NCBI GenBank assembly: GCA_900766645.1
Contig: CAAFWD010000002.1
Location: 1-10,227, forward strand
Direction: 5' to 3'
Length of the DNA: 10,227 nt
From: an uncultured Cetobacterium sp.
GTDB lineage: Bacteria > Fusobacteriota > Fusobacteriia > Fusobacteriales > Fusobacteriaceae
This document shows, in pieces, positions 1 to 5,457 of the stretch. Both the position numbers and the translations under genes were made by a program. The notes below the pieces were generated by a model that saw nothing but the letters and a program-made list of their open reading frames with translations, ran no database searches and was not told the origin of the DNA. How positions within the stretch are numbered: the stretch's first letter is position 1; every line of letters begins with the position of its first letter.

Positions 1-1
1 A

Positions 2-721
2 GCTATTCCTTGGTTTGACAAGGCCATTGAACTTAATCCTAGTTTCCCTAAATTTTATCTTAATAGAGGGATTGCTAACCAAGAGTTAAACAATTTAGAA
101 GAGGTAGTAAAGGATATGTTAAAAGTTATTGAATTAGATCCAAAGAATTCAGAAGCTTATAACCATATTGGATGTGTTTATGTAAAACGTTCTAAAGAGG
201 GGGAAGCTATTGAATATTTTGATAGAACGATAGAATTAAATCCTAAAGATTATTTTGCTTATTCAAACAGAGGTATCTGTAAAACTACCACTAAAGATTA
301 TTTAGGTGCAATTGAGGATTGTGATAGAGCCATTGAGCTTATGCCAATGTTCGCCATTCCTTATGCGTATAAAGGTTGTGCATTGTATGCATTAGGTAAA
401 AATTCTGAAGGGTTATATTGCTTAAATAAAGCTTTGGAAATTGATCCAAAGGATATGTCACTTTATCATTTAAGAGGAGTAAATAAATATAGCGAAAAAG
501 ATTATGTGGGGGCAATAAAGGATTTTGACAAGGTACTAGAAGTGGATCCAAATAATGTAGAGATGAACAAGTTTAAAAAAATGTCTTTAGAAAAATTGTC
601 AGTAGAGAGTTTAGAAAAAGATAAAAATAAAAATGTTGAAAAGAATACTTCAGAAATTAATATGAGAAAGAAAAAAGAGAATTTTTTAGACAGATTTAAT
701 ATTTTTAAATGTAAAAAATAG
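2..721 (+). CDS. TPR-repeat protein, 5' end missing
   Basis: The frame is already open at base 2 and runs without a stop to TAG at 719-721, so the gene starts upstream; the ATG at 116 lies inside a repeat and is not the start. About 239 residues are visible. They form roughly five and a half tetratricopeptide repeats of 34 residues, recognised by recurring motifs such as AIPWFDKAIELNPS, AIEYFDRTIELNPK, AIEDCDRAIELMP, LNKALEIDPK and AIKDFDKVLEVDPN, each with the usual Gly/Ala at helix A and Pro at the repeat end. The last repeat is followed by a Lys/Glu-rich tail ending FNIFKCKK. TPR arrays are protein-protein interaction scaffolds; the partner cannot be deduced. The missing N-terminus means a signal peptide or a fused domain cannot be excluded. 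The gene converges on the minus-strand small genes across a shared terminator. Confidence 0.85.
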   Translation, partial: AIPWFDKAIELNPSFPKFYLNRGIANQELNNLEEVVKDMLKVIELDPKNSEAYNHIGCVYVKRSKEGEAIEYFDRTIELNPKDYFAYSNRGICKTTTKDYLGAIEDCDRAIELMPMFAIPYAYKGCALYALGKNSEGLYCLNKALEIDPKDMSLYHLRGVNKYSEKDYVGAIKDFDKVLEVDPNNVEMNKFKKMSLEKLSVESLEKDKNKNVEKNTSEINMRKKKENFLDRFNIFKCKK

Positions 722-728
722 ATAAAAA

Positions 729-757
729 AGAGGAGCTTATGCTCCTCTCATTTTTTT
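729..757. terminator. bidirectional intrinsic terminator
   Basis: An 8-bp stem (729-736 with 741-748) closes a TTAT loop and is followed by a T-run at 751-757. Read on the minus strand the same hairpin is followed by a T-rich tract (TTTTTTAT). It can therefore end both the TPR gene and the minus-strand small-gene transcript; the stop codon of the latter lies in the hairpin's edge. Confidence 0.85.
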
Positions 758-921
758 GCTATAAAATCAATCTGTGAATGATTGATTATCTTAGATGGAT
801 AATCAATTTTACTATTCATCCCCCTTGAATAGATAGTGTGAGTGTTATTCATGGCTAGAACTGTTCCCACTAGATTTAAAATTGCCAGTAGTTTTTTTAA
901 AGCTCTAATCCATTCGCTCAT
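748..921 (-). CDS. 57-aa small protein of unknown function
   Basis: A short open frame starts ATG AGC GAA TGG two bases after the stop of the 102-aa gene and runs to TGA at 748-750. A GGAG box lies within the last codons of the upstream gene, about seven bases before the ATG, so translational coupling is likely. The N-terminal third is a short amphipathic to hydrophobic helix (MSEWIRALKKLLAILNLVG) that could associate with a membrane. The rest is polar (NNTHTIYSRG, IINHSQIDFIAKK). I do not recognise the family. It belongs with the 102-aa gene as a two-gene unit ending at a good terminator, which argues that it is real despite its size. It could alternatively be chance coding in a 3' untranslated region. 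Confidence 0.6.
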   Translation of the reverse strand: MSEWIRALKKLLAILNLVGTVLAMNNTHTIYSRGMNSKIDYPSKIINHSQIDFIAKK

Positions 922-923
922 TT

Positions 924-1232
924 TTATGCTCCTTGATCTGGTGCATTATCCACGTAGTATTTAAAAGCTATGATCTCATTTTTCTCAACACCTATTCTGT
1001 TCAGAGATGATTCTGTTGATTTAGCTTCTTTTTGAAGCTGCTCTATCCACTCATCATAAGATACATATGGACAGTCTGATGGCAATGGCTCGTCACTGTT
1101 TTTCATTGCTACAACAGCATTGATAGTTACAGTGTCATCTGCCATCTCCTTTAGTAGAGAAAGTTCTCTCTCAATAGATTTCTCCAACTTTGTGATCTGT
1201 TCTTTGATTACTACTTTTACAACTGCAGACAT
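924..1232 (-). CDS. 102-aa coiled-coil protein of unknown function
   Basis: This is a complete frame with a strong AAGGGGG ribosome binding site eight bases before ATG. Residues about 8-32 (IKEQITKLEKSIERELSLLKEM) are predicted to form a charged helix with heptad-like spacing. A middle segment carries PLPSDCPYVSYDEWIEQLQKE, and the C-terminus is short and polar, ending DNAPDQGA. There is no signal peptide or membrane segment. I do not recognise a family; the size, composition and neighbours (ribbon-helix-helix protein, initiator-like gene) fit accessory genes of phages, plasmids or integrative elements. A promoter can be seen at 1276-1304, and an inverted repeat of TAATGCAAA overlaps it, suggesting repression by a neighbouring regulator. 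The gene is coupled to the 57-aa gene downstream. Confidence 0.8.
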   Translation of the reverse strand: MSAVVKVVIKEQITKLEKSIERELSLLKEMADDTVTINAVVAMKNSDEPLPSDCPYVSYDEWIEQLQKEAKSTESSLNRIGVEKNEIIAFKYYVDNAPDQGA

Positions 1233-1275
1233 ATTTAAAACCCCCTTATTATTTTATATAGGCACCTATAATTAA

Positions 1276-1304
1276 ATAATAAGAGTAATGCAAAGAAAAA
1301 GCAA
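1276..1304 (-). promoter_or_regulatory. promoter of the 102-aa/57-aa unit
   Basis: On the minus strand TTGCTT (1299-1304) is separated by 17 bases from TATTAT (1276-1281), a good -10 match with a weaker -35. The predicted transcript would start near 1269, about 37 bases before the ATG. Confidence 0.5.
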
Positions 1305-1315
1305 TATTTGCATTA
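1286..1315. promoter_or_regulatory. inverted-repeat operator candidate
   Basis: TAATGCAAA (1286-1294) and TTTGCATTA (1307-1315) are perfect 9-bp inverted repeats separated by 12 bases. They straddle the -35 box of the 102-aa gene promoter. The right-hand arm is part of an 11-base word, TTGCATTATGT (1308-1318), repeated exactly at 1608-1618. This fits an operator for a local DNA-binding protein; the ribbon-helix-helix-like gene next door is the obvious candidate. Confidence 0.5.
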
Positions 1316-1337
1316 TGTAAATTTAGTTTTGATATTA

Positions 1338-1508
1338 TTATCGAGGTGGATCTATTTTTCCAGATAGAAAACACCTAACTAAATAGCAAAGAAGCTGTGT
1401 TTTTGTTAGCCTTAATTCTTTTGCTCTTTTATCAAATCTTTCCAATGTATCCTTTGGCATTCTAAAGCTCGTCGTAGGTGCATATTCTTTCCAATCATAA
1501 TACCCCAT
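1338..1508 (-). CDS. ribbon-helix-helix-like DNA-binding protein, 56 aa
   Basis: A short frame starts at ATG 1508 with AGGGGG about seven bases upstream and ends TAA at 1338-1340. The protein fits the CopG/Arc-type ribbon-helix-helix fold. A short strand, TSFRMP (residues 13-18), is followed by a first helix KDTLERFDKRAKELR. A turn with LTKTQ leads into a second helix QLLCYLVRCFLSG, and the tail is KIDPPR. The family binds operators as a dimer, the strand entering the major groove, and commonly controls plasmid copy number, mobilisation or toxin-antitoxin operons. Here it is divergent from an initiator-like gene, and TGCATTAT words lie in the promoter regions on both sides, so autoregulation and control of the initiator are likely inferences. 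No toxin partner is recognisable. The fold assignment rests on pattern only. Confidence 0.7.
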   Translation of the reverse strand: MGYYDWKEYAPTTSFRMPKDTLERFDKRAKELRLTKTQLLCYLVRCFLSGKIDPPR

Positions 1509-1553
1509 AATTTTCCCCCTAGAATTTTATTTTTTTATTATTTTCTAATTTAA

Positions 1554-1582
1554 TTAATACCTCATGAATATAGAAAAGTCAA
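1554..1582 (-). promoter_or_regulatory. promoter of the ribbon-helix-helix gene
   Basis: On the minus strand TTGACT (1577-1582) is separated by exactly 17 bases from TATTAA (1554-1559). Transcription would begin near 1547, giving a leader of about 40 bases. A 6-bp inverted repeat (AATATA/TATATT) borders the -35 box. Confidence 0.55.
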
Positions 1583-1606
1583 TATATCTCCCTATATTAC
1601 AAGGGT

Positions 1607-1618
1607 TTTGCATTATGT
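1607..1618 (+). repeat. second copy of the TTTGCATTATGT word
   Basis: TTTGCATTATGT occurs at 1307-1318 and here; the core TGCATTAT occurs a third time at 1715-1722, over the start codon of the initiator-like gene. The three sites fall at the control regions of all three transcription units of this block, as expected for sites of a shared regulator. No clear promoter for the initiator gene was found in 1619-1713; TTGTTA (1623) with TAAAAT (1645) at 16 bases is the best weak match. Confidence 0.4.
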
Positions 1619-1713
1619 TTTTTTGTTAGAGGTATTTATTTTTTTAAAATTTTAAGTGATACTTAGTTAAGTTGAAACAAAAATTAAAAGGGGAATAAAA
1701 TAAGGAGGGGTTT

Positions 1714-2652
1714 ATGCATTATTTTCATGAAAATTTAGCTGTGGCTATTGGATTAAGTGAAGCTGTTTTTATTCAAAATCTTTATTATCTTTTGAAAAGA
1801 AGGCTTTTAGAGATAGGATTTGATCAAAATAAAAATCTATGGGTGAAGTTGTCATCAACTAGACTATCAGAGTTTCAGCCGTATTTTACAAGAAGCCAAT
1901 TGAGAACAATTGTGAGAAATCTATTAGTTTTAGGGGTAGTTCAAAATGAAAAGAAGCATTTGCAGTATAATTCAAATACATTATCTTACACTTTAACCAC
2001 AAAAGGTTGGGCATACATGATATATTTAGATAGTTTTGAGAATCAAGAGAAACTAAAAGAGGTTATATTAAAGTGTAAACATCAAAGTTGGTCTAAACAA
2101 GGGGAACTATGGTTATTTTTAGCCAAAACCTTGGCTATATCAGACAGACCCTGGCTAAATTTAGCCAAAGATTGGTCAAATTTAGCCAACATATATATAG
2201 AAGATAGATACCTTATAGATAATATAGAAAATACTAAAAACATACTTAAACTTCTTGATAGTTCTACGTTTATTAATAAAAAATATGAAAAAAATATAGA
2301 TGGAGATGATAAGGTAAGTAATAGTTGTAATGATAAAGGTTCTGAGGATATAGAGAGTGAGGGGTTAAATAAATTTCAAATTTTAGATTTAGAAAACTTG
2401 GAAAGTATAAAAACTAAGAACTCTTTTGAAATGGCAGTAAATAAAATTTTTGAAAAAAATTTAGAGTTTAAAAGAAAGGTTTTAAAGAGTTTTGAAGGGA
2501 TTGAAAATTTTAAGGCTAAAGTTTTGTATCCTAGCGTAGAGAAAACATCTTATTCAGACGTCCTAAAAGCCCTTAAAAAAGTCGCAGAGAACTTTTTTGG
2601 ATATATGAGTCCAGTTGCAGAATTTTTTGCTGTTTTAAGGGGTTTAAAATAA
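1714..2652 (+). CDS. phage-type replication initiator-like protein, winged-helix
   Basis: The start is fixed by AAGGAGGGG five to eight bases before ATG. The N-terminal hundred residues resemble the winged-helix domain at the front of many phage replisome-organiser proteins: HYFHENLAVAIGLSEAVFIQNLYYLL, then NLWVKLSSTRLSEFQPYFTRSQLRTIVRNLLVLGVV as the recognition region, and a wing ending YTLTTKGWAYM. The known family reads in the order phage gene start, IGLNEAIVLQQIHYWL, KWVYNTYEDWQKQFPFWS, which is parallel in layout. Residues 133-159 contain W-x-x-L-A-[KN] motifs in heptad spacing, encoded by 21-bp DNA repeats. The middle (about 170-240) is polar and low complexity; the C-terminal 80 residues are helical and unrecognised. 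No Walker motif is present, so it is not a helicase. It is divergent from the ribbon-helix-helix gene. A transcription-regulator role remains possible. Confidence 0.6.
   Translation: MHYFHENLAVAIGLSEAVFIQNLYYLLKRRLLEIGFDQNKNLWVKLSSTRLSEFQPYFTRSQLRTIVRNLLVLGVVQNEKKHLQYNSNTLSYTLTTKGWAYMIYLDSFENQEKLKEVILKCKHQSWSKQGELWLFLAKTLAISDRPWLNLAKDWSNLANIYIEDRYLIDNIENTKNILKLLDSSTFINKKYEKNIDGDDKVSNSCNDKGSEDIESEGLNKFQILDLENLESIKTKNSFEMAVNKIFEKNLEFKRKVLKSFEGIENFKAKVLYPSVEKTSYSDVLKALKKVAENFFGYMSPVAEFFAVLRGLK
2110..2193 (+). repeat. 21-bp iteron-like tandem repeats within the initiator gene
   Basis: Four consecutive 21-base units run in register from 2110, 2131, 2152 and 2173. Units 1, 3 and 4 share TGG-x(5-8)-TTTAGCCAA; units 1 and 3, and 3 and 4, agree at about 15 of 21 bases. 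Unit 2 is diverged but holds TTGGCTA. Unit 3 begins a perfect 16-bp palindrome (2152-2167), and TAGCCAA/TTGGCTA at 2120-2137 make another inverted pair. A period of 21 bp is two helical turns and is within the usual iteron length range. The next 120 bases are extremely A+T-rich. Confidence 0.5.
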
Positions 2653-2655
2653 AAT

Positions 2656-2692
2656 AAAACCCCTCCTCAAAAAATAAAAGGAGGGGAAGTTT
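2656..2692. terminator. bidirectional terminator between convergent genes
   Basis: CCCCTCCT (2660-2667) and AGGAGGGG (2679-2686) form an 8-bp stem with an 11-base loop. On the minus strand the stem is followed by TTTTATTTTATTTT, a strong tail; on the plus strand the tail is AAGTTTTAAAT, weaker. It lies between the initiator-like gene and the lipoprotein gene. Confidence 0.75.
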
Positions 2693-2715
2693 TAAATCTA
2701 TTTTAAAAATAAAAA

Positions 2716-4239
2716 TTAATTTGAATAAGCTTTTTTATATTTTTCATTTAGTTCATCTATTTTAAGTTGAATTTTTTGGATATTTTCTCTCTCTTCATCT
2801 GTGAGGTTATTAGAGTATGTAAGTCCTGTTAAATATGGAATCAATCCTTCGTTTAATTGCCAAATATGATTGAAGGTTTGATTTTCAATATTCACATTGA
2901 TAGTTTCTTCAATCTCTTGTAGCTGTTGATTTAACTGTTCAAAATTAATTGGAGCATCTTCGTAAGTGTTATCTCCTAAATATTCGTTGGAATATACTTT
3001 AATACGACCACTAGGATAGTAGATGGCATAAACTCCTGGAGATATTTCAACTTTTTTCTCACTTTTCAATTCAGCTATTTTAGTATCTAGTTCTTGAAAT
3101 ACTAAAGTTGCTTTTTCTTTTATTGTTTTTAAATCCTCCTCATTTTGTGGTGTTTTATTAAGATTCAACTCCTCACAATAGATGGAATAGATTATATCTG
3201 AAATAAATTCATTATAGTAAATAAAATCTAAAAATATAATATTTTTAATATCTTCTTGAAGTTTATCTAAATCTTTAATAATATCTGAGGTTATATTTGT
3301 ATTGGAAAAATAGATACCATCAATAGATTCAACTCTACCGTTAGAGTAATAAGTTACATTGGTGAAAAAATCTCTAATTCTATTGAAATCTATTAAATTA
3401 ATATAAGGCTCATCCTTTTCCATATTATTTTTTGCATAAGTACTTATCTCGTTGGAGTTTTTAATTAAGAAATCAAGCTTTTTATATTTTTCACCTAGAT
3501 TTATAATATCTGTTAAAAGTCTAGGGGAATAATCTGAAACAATCGTACTTAAACGTTTAGAATTATTTGATTTTTCAATAAGTTCGCACTCATTTAAAGG
3601 GAGAATAAATATATCATTTTTATTTTTAGAATCTCTAAAAATAATCTCTTTATTCTCGTCTATTTTTTCTAAGACAACTTTAATATCTACTTTTTCCTCT
3701 GAGATATTAACAGGGAAGTTTTCATAAATAACTACTTCCATCTCTCTAGTTGAATTAAAATATGATGTGGCCTCTCTAATTTCAATTAACTTTTCAATTA
3801 ATTTTTTGTACTCACTATATTCTAACTCCATCTCCCTTCCAGAACTAGTTTCTCCAAAGACGATATATGTGTTTAAAGTATTTAGATCAATACGAGCTAC
3901 AGAGTATAGATTATACGTTGAGTAAGTTGTAAATATATAGTTATTATTCTCTAATATTATTAAAGGGATTTTTTCAAAATCAAAAGTATACCTCATCTCT
4001 GTAGAAAATGTATAAAGAATATTTAATCTATTTTTTAGTTCATTTAATAGTTTAGAACTTTTTTCATCGAAAATACTATTTAATTCTGTTTGATTTACCT
4101 CTTTAGGAACCTGTTTAACCTCGTTAACTTCTGTTGTAGAAGTTTTAACAGCAGTTTCTTTTTTAGAAAATTGAGAAAGTTCATTTTTACAACCAACTAA
4201 AGAAGCCACTAAAAGCAGAAAGATTATATTTTTTTTCAA
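2716..4239 (-). CDS. lipoprotein of unknown function, probable TTG start
   Basis: The longest frame begins at ATG 4245, but the AGGAGG box ends one base before that ATG. The TTG two codons on (4239) has the box seven bases upstream and gives a textbook lipoprotein leader, KKNIIFLLLVASLVGCKN, so I place the start there. The lipobox is LVGC, with the cysteine at residue 17 from the TTG. The following residue is Lys rather than Asp, which in enteric diderms favours export to the outer membrane. The mature protein is about 490 residues and acidic. Two related segments, YYSNGRVESIDGIYF (about 299-313 in ATG numbering) and YYPSGRIKVYSNEYL, recall the YwqK/MORN-2 type of short repeat. Each is followed by a helix of the L-x-x-L-x-x-I kind. 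A fainter copy lies near residues 103-155. No enzyme motif was seen. It converges with the initiator-like gene. Confidence 0.75.
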   Translation of the reverse strand: MKKNIIFLLLVASLVGCKNELSQFSKKETAVKTSTTEVNEVKQVPKEVNQTELNSIFDEKSSKLLNELKNRLNILYTFSTEMRYTFDFEKIPLIILENNNYIFTTYSTYNLYSVARIDLNTLNTYIVFGETSSGREMELEYSEYKKLIEKLIEIREATSYFNSTREMEVVIYENFPVNISEEKVDIKVVLEKIDENKEIIFRDSKNKNDIFILPLNECELIEKSNNSKRLSTIVSDYSPRLLTDIINLGEKYKKLDFLIKNSNEISTYAKNNMEKDEPYINLIDFNRIRDFFTNVTYYSNGRVESIDGIYFSNTNITSDIIKDLDKLQEDIKNIIFLDFIYYNEFISDIIYSIYCEELNLNKTPQNEEDLKTIKEKATLVFQELDTKIAELKSEKKVEISPGVYAIYYPSGRIKVYSNEYLGDNTYEDAPINFEQLNQQLQEIEETINVNIENQTFNHIWQLNEGLIPYLTGLTYSNNLTDEERENIQKIQLKIDELNEKYKKAYSN

Positions 4240-4364
4240 ATCCATACCTCCTTGTATACTGTTTTTAACTATGAGTACTACGTATTTAATAACTTCCTTT
4301 TACTCCTTAAACATTGATTCTCTTTTTTCTTAAAAAGGAAAATAAACATTAATAGAGAAATCAT

Positions 4365-4370
4365 TATAAT
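4365..4370 (+). promoter_or_regulatory. -10 box of the Met-rich protein gene
   Basis: A perfect TATAAT lies 46 bases before the ATG. No convincing -35 lies at 17 bases (ATAAAC), so only the -10 is called. The leader of about 40 bases carries AAAGGAGG five bases before the start. Confidence 0.5.
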
Positions 4371-4415
4371 AGAAGATTATTAATAACGTTATATTTTTTT
4401 ATAAAGGAGGCAAAA

Positions 4416-4826
4416 ATGAAAAAATTTTTATTAGTATCACTTATAGCTTTTAGTAGTATAACAATGGCGGTGGATAAAGCTGATAATACGCCATCTCCAA
4501 ATATAGAAAACATGGCTAATATAATGAATAAAATGGGCGAAAATGTAATGAATATGGTAAATGAAAATATGTGTAATATGATGGAAGCTATTGATGAAAA
4601 TATGATGAACTATGAAGCAATGGATATGACAAATCTAAAGGACAATCCTGAGATTACAAAACTTAGAATAGAACTTTTAGAGAAAAAGGCGGATTTAATG
4701 AAAGAGATGGCAAAAGATAATCCTAATTTTAAAAAAGTTGGTGAAATAAACGAAGAGATGGGGATAATAAAAGCTAAAATGTTAACAATAAAAATGGAAG
4801 CACAGCATAAAGCTATGACTGAATAG
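4416..4826 (+). CDS. periplasmic Met-rich ZraP/Spy-like protein
   Basis: A signal peptide (MKKFLLVSLIAFSSITMA, cleavage expected after residue 18) sends this 136-aa protein to the periplasm. The mature N-terminus is remarkable: residues 33-71 contain twelve methionines (33, 37, 40, 45, 47, 52, 55, 56, 63, 64, 69, 71) plus Cys53, in a polar Asn/Glu background. Such clusters in secreted proteins typically bind Cu(I) or Ag(I). Residues 80-134 (LRIELLEKKADLMKEM, then NPNFKKVGEINEEMGIIKAKM, then EAQHKAM) follow the two-helix pattern of the ZraP/CnrX/Spy group of periplasmic metal-responsive chaperones. The combined inference is a metal-buffering or metal-sensing chaperone; methionine-based oxidation protection is an alternative. 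No copper pump or two-component system is in the window. It has its own promoter and is divergent from the lipoprotein gene. Confidence 0.75.
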   Translation: MKKFLLVSLIAFSSITMAVDKADNTPSPNIENMANIMNKMGENVMNMVNENMCNMMEAIDENMMNYEAMDMTNLKDNPEITKLRIELLEKKADLMKEMAKDNPNFKKVGEINEEMGIIKAKMLTIKMEAQHKAMTE

Positions 4827-4924
4827 AAAAAAATATAGATTTTTGATGCAATCAATCTTATAATATTTATATTAAAAATATGCAGAATAGTGGGAAGATG
4901 CAAAAGGGGATAGGAGATATGAAT

Positions 4925-5368
4925 ATGATGATAATTAGAAAAAAGTTTAATGAATTAACAACAGAGGAGCTTTACAATATTTTAAGAATAAGATCTGAAG
5001 TTTTTGTTGTAGAACAAAACTGTATCTATAATGATATAGATGGGAAGGATCTTACATCAATTCATATAATGGCTATAGAAGATGGAGAAATTAAGGGATA
5101 TTTAAGAGTTTTACAACCAGGAGTATCCTATGAAACAGCTTCTTTAGGAAGGGTTTTAGTTCCTAAGAAATTTAGAGGGGACCAAATAGCTAGAATGATT
5201 GTCCAAGAGGGAATTGATTATGTCTCTGAAAATTTTGAAAAACCTGAGATTACAATAGGAGCTCAAGAGTACTTGAGAGAGTTTTATAAAAGTTTAGGAT
5301 TTAAAGAGATTTCAGAAGTTTATGGAGAGGATGGAATTCCTCACATAGATATGTATTACAAGGGATAG
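4925..5368 (+). CDS. GNAT acetyltransferase, ElaA type
   Basis: The frame is open from ATG 4880, but no ribosome binding site precedes that codon. TAGGAG at 4911-4916 lies eight bases before ATG 4925, and the resulting start MMIIRKKFNELTTEELYNILRIR matches the usual N-terminus of ElaA-like proteins (ATG 4919 or 4928 are alternatives). The family hallmark VFVVEQNCIYNDIDGKD is present, followed by GYLRVL, and then the acetyl-CoA motif A region LGRVLVPKKFRGDQIARMIVQEGI. The pyrophosphate loop reads RGDQIA instead of the common R-G-x-G-x-A, an atypical Gln in the loop. The C-terminus GAQEYLREFYKSLGFKEI is the usual motif B strand-helix. The substrate is unknown for this family branch. It follows the Met-rich gene by about 100 bases with no clear terminator between, so cotranscription is possible. 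Confidence 0.85.
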   Translation: MMIIRKKFNELTTEELYNILRIRSEVFVVEQNCIYNDIDGKDLTSIHIMAIEDGEIKGYLRVLQPGVSYETASLGRVLVPKKFRGDQIARMIVQEGIDYVSENFEKPEITIGAQEYLREFYKSLGFKEISEVYGEDGIPHIDMYYKG

Positions 5369-5388
5369 AAAAAATTAAGTATAAAATG

Positions 5389-5415
5389 AAAAGAGGGTAA
5401 TAAAACCCTCTTTTT
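5389..5415. terminator. intrinsic terminator after the acetyltransferase gene
   Basis: A 10-bp stem (5389-5398 with 5405-5414, core AGAGGGT/ACCCTCT) has an AATAAA loop and a T-run built into the stem end. In the minus direction the hairpin is followed by TTTTCATTTTAT, so it may also end the activator transcript. Confidence 0.8.
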
Positions 5416-5457
5416 GTTCTTTAAAGACTAAATTTATAATATAATCCACAATAAAAT

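Noticed and set aside
116..118. ATG 116 as the start of the TPR gene
   Set aside because: The frame is open upstream and encodes another complete TPR repeat, and no ribosome binding site precedes this ATG.
2118..2188. The repeats as a purely protein-level heptad (coiled coil)
   Set aside because: Not excluded, but identical third bases and the palindromic arrangement of TTTAGCCAA go beyond what the protein repeat needs, so a DNA function is kept as the leading idea.
4880..4924. Upstream ATG codons extending the acetyltransferase by up to 15 residues
   Set aside because: ATG 4880 has no ribosome binding site and the extension MQNSGKMQKGIGD has no counterpart in the family.
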